From: Symsagittifera roscoffensis
Taxonomy: Eukaryota > Xenacoelomorpha > Acoela > Convolutidae
NCBI RefSeq assembly: GCF_963678635.1
Contig: NC_087071.1
Coordinates: forward strand, 30,680,141 to 30,744,140
DNA length: 64,000 nucleotides
Reading direction: 5' to 3'
The notes under the pieces are model-generated. The model was given only the letters and a program-made list of their open reading frames with translations. It was not told the DNA's origin and did no database searches. The translations under genes and the position numbers were made by a program. This document shows positions 31,469-38,897 of this stretch, piece by piece. Positions within the stretch are counted from its first letter, which is position 1. Each line of letters starts with the position of its first letter.

Positions 31469-32774
31469 TTTAATCCCGAGTGAAGCAACTCACAGCTCCT
31501 TGGACTTATTTGAGAAACCGCCTTTGCTTGTCACTTTTGAAAATGCATTCACCCAAAAAATTGGACCTTCCTACTCCCCTGATGGTCCTATGCTAGAGTT
31601 TGAAGTACTCGGCGACAGAAATAATTTCATCGATCTTCAACGTACTCGTTTGGAAATAGTTGCACGAATTGTTCGAAGCAATGGAAACGTGCTTCGAACA
31701 CATGCTACAGAGGCGGCAAACAGAGATACGCCGTATTTTGTTAACAATCCTTTATCTTCATTATTTTCTGAGTGTACACTGTCTCTGAATGGTGAAAAAA
31801 TATCAACTACCAATGCTAATTTTGCCCATAAAAGCTTTATTGAGACCGAGTTTTCATACGGTAATGATGCCAAGAAAACATGGTTGGCTTGTCAAGGTTA
31901 TTATTATGAAGAAAATCCATCAGCCATTGACGGTGCTGGAAGGAGAGCTGATGATGTTACGGAGCGTAAAGGTCTCGTTGCGGCCTCGAGCGAGCTGAAG
32001 CTATTTGGTAAAATTGCTTGCGATTTTTTGTCGTGTGACAAGCATCTACTTAGCGGTGTGACAATAAGATTGTCTCTTAGACGTTCTCCTAATGATTTTG
32101 TTGTCATATCTGAAGATGCAGCTAAACACTACAAGGTCCAAATAATCGAAGCTAACCTCTATGTCAGAAAGATGACTGTGACTGACTATGTTCTCTCATC
32201 AATAGAAAAAACTTTGTTGAAGAACCCGGCAATTTACAATTACATCGAAGTAGTACCAAAAACGTTTCTCGCAACTGCAGGAGTACAAAGCTGGCGACAA
32301 GAGGATGTTTTTGCAAAAGAACCTGTTCGAAGAATGATAGTAGCAATGAGCATAAACGAAGCATATTTGGGTACTAATAGAACAAACCCTTTTCATTACC
32401 AGAAATTTGGGTTGAATGAGATCATTGTTTACAGAAACGGTCTACCCATTGCCGGAACTCCCATCTCAACATCAGACAATAAAAGAATTTATTACAATAC
32501 GCTTGAGGCTCTTGATTTTGTTTTAAACACTAGTCATGGAATCAGTCTCGCTAATTATGATAATCATTATATTATGGCTTTTGATCTCACGTCTACTCAG
32601 GAGGCTTCACACGATTTTATTCATCCTGAATTGACCAATTGCACTATTTCGCTCGAACTCAAGTTTGACGCAGGTCTCGCTAATAACGTCGAGTTATTGT
32701 TTATGGGAGAGCGTGCATCAACAGTTTATGTGCGTTCAGATAGAAAAATTACCAAAAACACTCTTATGACCTAA
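31458..32774 (+). CDS. MCP: Major capsid protein, hexon-like double jelly roll (438 aa)
   Basis: The ATG at 31458 lies inside the end of the core gene. The N-terminus carries FENAFTQKIGPSYSPDGPML, then EFEVLGDRNNFIDLQRTRLE, a typical signature of Polinton major capsid proteins. NNPLSSLFSECTLSLNGEKI follows in the first jelly roll. Near the C-terminus LTNCTISLELKFDAGLANNV precedes the last strand. The length is close to that of the family. It forms the hexameric capsomers. The E2 copy has premature stops and a 7-bp deletion. Confidence 0.9.
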   Translation: MISNLIPSEATHSSLDLFEKPPLLVTFENAFTQKIGPSYSPDGPMLEFEVLGDRNNFIDLQRTRLEIVARIVRSNGNVLRTHATEAANRDTPYFVNNPLSSLFSECTLSLNGEKISTTNANFAHKSFIETEFSYGNDAKKTWLACQGYYYEENPSAIDGAGRRADDVTERKGLVAASSELKLFGKIACDFLSCDKHLLSGVTIRLSLRRSPNDFVVISEDAAKHYKVQIIEANLYVRKMTVTDYVLSSIEKTLLKNPAIYNYIEVVPKTFLATAGVQSWRQEDVFAKEPVRRMIVAMSINEAYLGTNRTNPFHYQKFGLNEIIVYRNGLPIAGTPISTSDNKRIYYNTLEALDFVLNTSHGISLANYDNHYIMAFDLTSTQEASHDFIHPELTNCTISLELKFDAGLANNVELLFMGERASTVYVRSDRKITKNTLMT

Positions 32775-32781
32775 GATAGAC

Positions 32782-33219
32782 ATGGATAATCTTCAACTAG
32801 TAGAAATTATTAACCGTTGTAAACATTTGAAACATCGCTTTAGAGGTGTTTTTCCGGCAGATTTGCCATGCTCTTCAGTACTGAAAAACGATAATACGTT
32901 CATGATTATGAATGCCTCACCATCGGATCAACCTGGAACCCACTGGTTGCTTTTTGCTCAAGCTGGAGGACAGATATTCTTCGCAGATCCTCTAGGTAAA
33001 CGATTATGTGATTATCCCCTCGTGTACAAGAATATGCGACGTACAATTCACGAGGGAAATCAGCTACTGTTGAAAAAACCAATACAATCAGCTGATTCAG
33101 TGTTATGCGGACTTTATTGTATTTATGTTGCTCATGTTATAATTACAAACAAATTTCCAATAGGTTTCAAACTTAATGATCATGATTTGATAAGATTTGC
33201 CAAACATATGTTATTCTAA
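32782..33219 (+). CDS. PRO: Adenain-like cysteine protease (145 aa)
   Basis: The ATG at 32782 is 8 bp after the capsid stop. Catalytic residues fit the adenovirus protease family (C5): H54 in PGTHWLLF, D69 in IFFADPLG, Q102 in IQSADSVLCG and C109 in the same block, with the Gln-to-Cys spacing of 7 seen in adenain. Its expected role is maturation of capsid and core proteins. It closes the rightward structural block. An AT-rich gap and the left repeat of the internal cassette follow. Confidence 0.9.
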   Translation: MDNLQLVEIINRCKHLKHRFRGVFPADLPCSSVLKNDNTFMIMNASPSDQPGTHWLLFAQAGGQIFFADPLGKRLCDYPLVYKNMRRTIHEGNQLLLKKPIQSADSVLCGLYCIYVAHVIITNKFPIGFKLNDHDLIRFAKHMLF

Positions 33220-33328
33220 ATTAATTTATTGATGTTTTTGTAAAATTTATAAATTCGTTTTTTTTTTTTCAATTCATTCTTATTAACAACAAAGTTTTTT
33301 TCTGCAAGTTTATCTGAACCGCGAAAAG

Positions 33329-33432
33329 TTTCATATCAAGTCCTTCGAATTATTAAGGCATGGCCGTTTGGTTTAAGGGGCAATAGCTAACCCGGCGTTG
33401 CTCGTCGCTACGCTCCTCGGGAACGCCTCCCG
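33329..33432 (+). repeat. Cassette inverted repeat, left arm (104 bp)
   Basis: This arm is the reverse complement of 36915-37018 with two mismatches in 104 bp. It is GC-richer than its surroundings and contains small internal inverted repeats (CGGGA/TCCCG and GGCGTT/AACGCC in the opposite orientation). The segment tggccgtttggtttaagg resembles the D-arm/box A of tRNA-Ser or tRNA-Leu, but I see no matching box B, so a tRNA or SINE origin is only possible. A run of T follows the arm on the cassette side. Confidence 0.9.
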
Positions 33433-33497
33433 CTTGTGTAGTAACAATTTTTTTTTTTTTTTTTTTTTGGTATACAAGAGCGAAAGAAAACCAATAT

Positions 33498-34124
33498 TTA
33501 AAACTTGAATTTCTTCTCCATGATAAATTTCACAAACAAAGTGTTTGAATCAATTTCCATACAACCATACCCACTTAAAATTATGTCAATTATTTTAGAA
33601 AACTCAGCAGCGTTTTCACCATTCAAAATATTAGTAAAGCGTTCAATTGTTACGTTAGTAATCAGGTCAGTTTGAGTTTGAACAGATTTAGTCTGCGAGC
33701 CGAAGCAAACTTGAGGCAATCGTCTGCGAACTGGAACACCACTAACATCTAAGTTGTTGATAGAGTTATAATTCACAGCTATTTTCAGTTTTTCCATCAG
33801 AGGGCCAGACAATTCATAGTTGGAGCAACCCAAAATTAAATATTTGAATGTAGAGAGAAGACAAGGAACAACGAAGGCTTTTGAAGTCATCTTGTTAAGT
33901 AAATCGGTAGACTCTTTCGTAAATTCGACCAGCACATGATAATGTTTTTCGTTGTCAATCGAATGGTTGCAAAAATCTAATTTATTCGAATGGGAGGATA
34001 CTGCAAAATTTGCTTTTGAAGCGAAGCCTGAAAAGTTGGGTTCATGATTCAGGATGAAAAATTTGTAATTTTTACGGAATTGTTTGAAATAATCAGGGGA
34101 TTGCTCATACATTGCTTCAACCAT
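33498..34124 (-). CDS. Cassette gene A: possible HUH/Rep-like nuclease (208 aa)
   Basis: It runs leftward, opposite to the structural genes, with the start at 34122-34124. Three blocks stand in the order of Rep nucleases. KFFILNHEP (residues 21-29) resembles motif I. KHYHVLVEF (60-68) contains the His-hydrophobic-His signature. STFKYLILGC (91-100) supplies a Tyr with a neighbouring Lys where motif III would be. The rest has no motif I know, and there is no helicase domain, so it would be a nuclease-only protein. The match is weak and could be coincidence. A structure-based search is needed before the name is used. Confidence 0.55.
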   Translation of the reverse strand: MVEAMYEQSPDYFKQFRKNYKFFILNHEPNFSGFASKANFAVSSHSNKLDFCNHSIDNEKHYHVLVEFTKESTDLLNKMTSKAFVVPCLLSTFKYLILGCSNYELSGPLMEKLKIAVNYNSINNLDVSGVPVRRRLPQVCFGSQTKSVQTQTDLITNVTIERFTNILNGENAAEFSKIIDIILSGYGCMEIDSNTLFVKFIMEKKFKF

Positions 34125-34161
34125 TGCTTTGAAGTTTCAATCGAATAACGAGTTGATAATG

Positions 34162-34521
34162 TTACACAACCCGACAGTTATCATCGTTTTCACTTTCGCA
34201 TTCCTTTTCAGAGCATGAAGATTTTTTAGATTTGTTTCGCTTTTTTCTAAGTTTTTCAGTCACGTCGCAGTTTTTTGCTTTCGTCAACCTTTTAATTTTT
34301 GTGTAATTGTCCGCCAAGGACTCGAATTCACCAGTTGACAAAGTTATTCCTTGTCGATACTTAAAAGTTCCCTCTTCGTCTTTTTTGTACAATTTGATAG
34401 TTATGTAAGTACCGGTCTGTGCGAATGTTTTTGCACCGACTCTAACTAAACGTTTATCATTCGAAGATATATCCCTAAAATCATCGAAATAGTCTACATC
34501 CGTGTCAAGAGAAGCGTACAT
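34162..34521 (-). CDS. Cassette gene B: PC4/p15-like nucleic-acid-binding protein (119 aa)
   Basis: It runs leftward with the ATG complement at 34519-34521, 37 bp upstream of gene A, so the two are probably co-transcribed. Residues 18-80 read RDISSNDKRLVRVGAKTFAQ, then YITIKLYKKDEEGTFKYRQG, ITLSTGEFESLADNY. This order (basic strand, three strands with the G-x-x-K/R-x-x-x-GI-x-L turn, then a helix) is that of the PC4 single-strand DNA-binding domain. The tail is Lys/Ser/acidic. Expected roles are late transcription or single-strand DNA binding. The call is by pattern only. Confidence 0.55.
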   Translation of the reverse strand: MYASLDTDVDYFDDFRDISSNDKRLVRVGAKTFAQTGTYITIKLYKKDEEGTFKYRQGITLSTGEFESLADNYTKIKRLTKAKNCDVTEKLRKKRNKSKKSSCSEKECESENDDNCRVV

Positions 34522-35147
34522 TATAAATGAATAACAACCAACTGGTTTTTAGTGTGGAACGTTGAAGAATGACTGATCACAGTATACGAGACAGATCATG
34601 CGCTCCCAAAGTAAAAATTTAGGTGATAAAGTTTACGAGCGCCCTAAGCCATATTGATAAGACTTAATCACCAAGGATATAATTTCTTTAACGATAAACC
34701 TCTTTTTATATGGGTATTTAGTTACTTTTTCCCCAGGCTATACTCTAAAAATCTTCTAGTGTTATTTATTGTGACGGTTATTTTAATGACTGTTATGAAT
34801 CATGGTAATGAATTTCTAACAGCATAACAATGAATGTCTGGCAAACTATCATGAAAACTTGATTTTGAGTGCTTTCGCCCGTAGCCACTATAATAAAGCT
34901 GTCACATAAATCTAAAAAATCGGGTTTTCACATTCATTCCTAACATGACCTCAGGCGTCATGCTTAAAAGAATGAATAAAATTTGATAGCCTCGCCTAAA
35001 AAGTTATTAGCTTTGACCTAATTGAACTATGCCACCCCTTTCCTGATCTCATTTTCATTAATAAACTTTTCATACTTTTCATTCTCTCAATTTCATTTCG
35101 ATAGTTCAGTCATTTCATTTTAACAAAACTTTAAACCTCTTCAAGTC
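34522..35147. promoter_or_regulatory. Divergent intergenic region of the cassette
   Basis: This 626-bp gap separates the leftward gene pair from the rightward gene at 35148, so it should hold promoters for both directions. It is AT-rich. I see no strong consensus beyond TATA-like stretches (for example tttttatatggg near 34702), and no ORF of note. Confidence 0.35.
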
Positions 35148-35792
35148 ATGACTAGTCCTTTACAAATAATCTCAGTGTCTGATCGAGAAAGAACCATTAT
35201 CTACCAAACATACACGAGAGAGTCGATTGCAGTCATCCATCAACAGAAAGAGAGAGTCTCTCCGTCTACAGCAAGTCCGTTCAATGACTTGGCTCCCCGA
35301 AAAAACGACGAGAATCAAAACGAGGAATGGACTACAAAAAGTCATATCATGCTACCAAACTACCTCCTTGATCACATCGATCTACTTAGACAGAATCGAA
35401 AACGAATGTACGAGAGTTGCACTATTCACGAGAGCTATCCGGCATTAGAAAAGACGGAGATAAACGACACAACCTCGCTCGAGCAGTCTCCAAGAAAAAT
35501 TCTCTTCGCGTATGACTGCGAGTCAATGCCGTTGTATGAAAATCAGGAGGGATGTATTCGTGACTATGCAGAGCGCGAAGCGTACTGGGATATTCCGACA
35601 GCAATGTCTCCCGAGTCGTTTGTTAGGGGACCAGTTTCAACTCCAGAACAATCAACTTCCTATTCGGATGCTCGGGTTTCATCTAGTGCGGAGACAATTG
35701 ATCTAGTCACCCCAGATCTCATTCAAGGCACTCCTCCAAATGCAGCTTGCTATGCGCCAAGAAAGAGAAAACTACAGTTTCGAGGTTTCTAA
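35148..35792 (+). CDS. Cassette gene C: unknown acidic/polar protein (214 aa)
   Basis: The ATG at 35148 begins MTSPLQIISVSDRERTIIYQ. The product is polar with many Ser, Thr, Glu and Pro residues, no membrane segments, a possible disordered middle and a short basic end (APRKRKLQFRGF) that could act as a nuclear-localisation-like signal. Codon use and GC content are higher than in the flanks, which supports real coding. I recognise no family. It is the only rightward gene inside the inverted-repeat cassette. Confidence 0.6.
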   Translation: MTSPLQIISVSDRERTIIYQTYTRESIAVIHQQKERVSPSTASPFNDLAPRKNDENQNEEWTTKSHIMLPNYLLDHIDLLRQNRKRMYESCTIHESYPALEKTEINDTTSLEQSPRKILFAYDCESMPLYENQEGCIRDYAEREAYWDIPTAMSPESFVRGPVSTPEQSTSYSDARVSSSAETIDLVTPDLIQGTPPNAACYAPRKRKLQFRGF

Positions 35793-36043
35793 TAACTTAA
35801 ACAAAAAACTTTCCTTCTTTTGTTTCAAATATTATTCCAAGGTTTTATATTTTCATTTTTGTTTGATTTGACTTCTAAGCTGTTTTAACATTACTGTGTG
35901 TATATTTTTTGTCTCAGTTTTTATTTTGCTTAATAGATCAATTAAAGTTTGCCCCGTAAAGTTTTCAGCAAAATCTTAGAGAAAAACTAGAAAAAAATCA
36001 GAAATCGAGAATAATTTTACGCTAAAATTGTTGTTTGAGAAAG

Positions 36044-36046
<3 letters not shown>

Positions 36047-36074
<28 letters not shown>
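36047..36074. repeat. (GA)14 microsatellite
   Basis: Fourteen uninterrupted GA dinucleotides. The CT-rich stretch ctctctctc near 36230 could pair with it, extending the hairpin region that follows. Confidence 0.95.
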
Positions 36075-36077
<3 letters not shown>

Positions 36078-36107
36078 ATACACTTGCTCACTAGTGAACC
36101 CCATTTG

Positions 36108-36298
36108 GAATATCCTTTTCGGGATATTGCTTTCTTTTCAAAAGAAAGATAAATATGGAAGGGTCCAACATTTTCTTGTTGGTAGTCCAACCATATTTAT
36201 CTGGCTTTTTTATCAAACACTCTCTGTCCTCTCTCTCTCATCATACTTTGTGCCCGGTGGGGTTAGCCAGGTCTTACGCAAAGTAACAGAGAGTGTTT
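36108..36298 (+). repeat. Cluster of nested hairpins inside the cassette
   Basis: Four inverted repeats stand side by side: aatatcc/ggatatt near 36110-36128; ctttctttt/aaaagaaag at 36130-36148; a 12-bp stem agataaatatgg/ccatatttatct at 36147-36158 and 36191-36202; and a 13-bp perfect stem AAACACTCTCTGT (36215-36227) with ACAGAGAGTGTTT (36286-36298). Such density is unlikely by chance in this base composition. Possible roles are a structured RNA, a processing signal or an origin. An open frame through it (36094-36369) looks accidental. Confidence 0.6.
36147..36202 (+). ncRNA. Pre-miRNA-like hairpin (candidate)
   Basis: The 56-nt stretch folds as a 12-bp outer stem, a 2x2 internal loop, GG/CC pairs, a small asymmetric bulge, a 5-bp inner stem ccaac/gttgg and an 8-nt loop attttctt. 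The shape and size are those of a short microRNA precursor, though the stem is at the lower limit. Expression is not shown by the sequence, and a simple cruciform or transposon relic is an alternative. Confidence 0.3.
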
Positions 36299-36914
36299 TA
36301 AGCCATAAATCTGCATTATATTACATTCATATACATGTTTTGGGTGAAAAACGGACAATTTTTTGGTAAAAATGTGAAAAAAAAAAAAATTATGTTTTTT
36401 TTTCGAAAAATGAACATGACCCTTAACCCTGCTCAGAAATTCATGGCAAATTGATTGAGGGTAGTTTCAATGGATTTGGAGAGAAAAAAAATTTTTTCCC
36501 AATTTTTTTTTTCAATATTTTCACAAAAATCAGATTTTCTCAAAAAATCACAACTTTTCAGGCGTCTACTCTCATTGATTGGGCTATAATTGTTTTTTTT
36601 TTTGAATTTCTACGCTTGTCCTAATTACGTATCAGATAGCTCCTAAAAATTTCAAACCACATTCACTTGAATTTAAAACGAACGAATAATTCAAGCTAAA
36701 AATGAAGGAAAAAAGAAGTTAAAAAATTATGTTTTTTAAATTTCGAACTTGACCAGTAGAACTGTGCTCGAGGTCCCACAAAACTTACTGGTTTTTTTGT
36801 TGATAGATTTAAAAGACACTTTTTTAAACATTACTTTTCCTTTTTTCACAACATAAAAAGTTTGAGGTTTTCCTTTATTTTGAAAAAAAAAAAATTTCAC
36901 TTGAAATTACAGAA
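36299..36914. other. AT-rich non-coding region of the cassette
   Basis: Homopolymer A and T runs with no gene. An A-run just before the right arm mirrors the T-run just after the left arm, so similarity between the cassette ends may extend a little into the interior. Confidence 0.5.
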
Positions 36915-37018
36915 CGGGAGGCGTTCCCGAGGAGCGTAGCGACGAGCAACGCCGGGTTAGCTATTGCCCCTTAAACCAAACGGCCATGCCTTAATATTTC
37001 GAAGGACATGATATGAAA
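36915..37018 (-). repeat. Cassette inverted repeat, right arm (104 bp)
   Basis: Reverse complement of 33329-33432 with two mismatches. Weaker similarity continues about 10-15 bp outward (gaaatgtttcacggg here against cgcgaaaagtttcat on the left). Together the arms delimit a 3690-bp segment holding genes A, B and C. Confidence 0.9.
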
Positions 37019-37736
37019 TGTTTCACGGGACACCGAATGACATGAAGGAAACTTTGATTCCGATATCTTTTACACATTCAAATGACAATCTATGCTTATC
37101 ATGCATCGGTAACTATCAAGATGTCAAATTTGCAAAATTTTCATTTTTTAAGTTTACTATTTTTTCAACTTAATTAGTTAGTTGAGGGCTTTACTTTCTG
37201 AATACTTTTATCTCATAAATCTACTTTTTATTATACCTATTTACGCAAACCAAGAAGTGGGCTTGAAATCATTAGGAAATTACTGTTTCACGGTTAAAAT
37301 TAGTCAGAAAAAGTTTTAGGCTCTATCTGAATCATTCTAAGCATTAAATTTTGTAATTTAGTGCTGAAATGTTAATTGAAAGTCTAAACCAGTCGCCTAA
37401 AAAAAGCCAAAATTTTATCGCTAACCCTTAAAATTAACAGCAAAAGTTTGAGGCTGTAAATGAATCAGTTTTTAGTATACAAAACCCCTCCACTTGAGCA
37501 GAGTGATGAGACATATAGAGCTTAAAGCTAGAATAAACCCTGTTTTTGGAAAGGAAAAGACTTATTGCCAAGACGGCGAAGTATAACTCTCGTTAATGGC
37601 TTCTACTTGCCCTTACCCGCAAAGTTTTTTGGTGCTAGTCACTTCTCGCTTTTGCTTTTCCATAACCAGTTCTACTTGAAATTCTCCTAAATTTTCTTGA
37701 AATTTTCCTGAATTACTTCAGTAACTTCAACAAACA
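37019..37736. promoter_or_regulatory. Upstream region of the DNA polymerase gene
   Basis: 718 bp without a gene between the cassette and the polymerase ATG. It is AT-rich and probably contains the polymerase promoter and 5' UTR. Near 37680-37730 a repeated aattttc-ttgaaattttcctgaa motif is visible. No firm regulatory site can be named. Confidence 0.35.
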
Positions 37737-38776
37737 ATGCCGAACTCTACTTCTATCGCGACACCTGTTCCTTGCCAGCAGTGCGGAAAAATACTGAGCT
37801 CTAAAAGGAACTTGAGAAGACATGAGCAAAAAGTTCACAAGATCCTTCCTCCCCCTCCTCCTCAAACTGTTTGCGATGAGTGTCTAGAGTCATTCGAGAG
37901 TTTGTCGGAAGCCCGAGAGCACGTCGAGCTGGTACATGACATGACTTCGAATAGTCATTGTATCTATTGCCATACAATATTTCTCACCGCGGAAAGCTAT
38001 GGACAACACTTGCTGAAGAAGCACGCATTGCCTGTTTGGGACGGCATTGAGACGACGTCTTCCGCTGCCCCAACGGAAAGCGCGTTCAGAGGCAAATTGC
38101 GTCGATACGATCTCAAAGTTGGTGAAAAAGAAATGGATTTGCTTCAAGTCATGATGCAAAACAAGGAGGAAATAGATGCTCTTATACTGGAAAGGGTCAA
38201 AGAGGGTCCGAACAAGGTGCAATTCCATGTGGAAGTGGGAATGATCAAAATTCCCACTGTGCAAGACGGGGACAGTGGAAACTTCGAAAGGACCATGCTG
38301 TTTCTGAACACTAAGACATTGACAGTGTACTTCGAGGGAATAGCTGGGGTTCAATTCTTGGAACTGATTGAACATATGGTCAACCAAGTCAATTCGTTCT
38401 CTTCTCATGGTAGCGGATGGATTATTGACAGAATTGAAAAATTGCAAATCAGTTTCGCGGCCTTCTCACCAATAAGAGCAGGATCCTACCTCGAGCTACC
38501 TGATGCACTCAGCGCAGCATCTACTCTGCTCACAAATATCAACACTAAAGATGATGACCGTTGCTTTCTCTACTCCTTTGTTGCCGCATATCACAATGTG
38601 AATGAGCCGGCCCTCTACCCCACATCTAGACGGTGGCTGGAGAAAAACAAAGTCTCAACCTACAATCTCGACAAAGAAGGAATTGTGAAAATCAATGGGG
38701 AATACGAAATGCCAATGGGTCTGATGGATATGGACAGATTTGAAAAGTTGAACAATTGTCAAATCAACGTCTTCCG
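37737..38776 (+). CDS. POLB: Protein-primed family B DNA polymerase, exon 1 (zinc-finger N-terminus)
   Basis: ATG 37737 starts a region with three C2H2-type fingers (PCQQCGKILSSKRNLRRHEQ, then CDECLESFESLSEAREHVE and CIYCHTIFLTAESYGQHLL), common at the start of Polinton polymerases. The following 250 residues belong to the less conserved N-terminal region, ending NNCQINVF. The exon ends at 38776 before a consensus donor ggtaagc. Splicing to 38898 keeps the frame (phase 2) and restores a typical sequence block, and the intron is 121 bp (38777-38897). The polymerase replicates element DNA with a protein primer. Confidence 0.85.
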
Positions 38777-38897
38777 GTAAGCAAATTCTAATTTCCTTCT
38801 AAAAATTTTAAAATTCCTTCAATAATGTTCTTCACCTATTCAAACACCATTTTTATTTCATTTCAAACCTAGGTATAAAAATTATTTTTCTGTTCAG

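Noticed and set aside
33361-33432. tRNA gene in the cassette repeat (tggccgtttggtttaagg resembles a tRNA-Ser/Leu D arm)
   Set aside because: No acceptor stem, anticodon arm or GGTTCGA-type T arm can be drawn. At most it is a tRNA-derived repeat.
36094-36369. 91-codon open frame through the hairpin cluster
   Set aside because: It crosses all the inverted repeats, is rich in residues expected from the palindromic AT/CT sequence, and shows no domain. The hairpins explain the sequence better.
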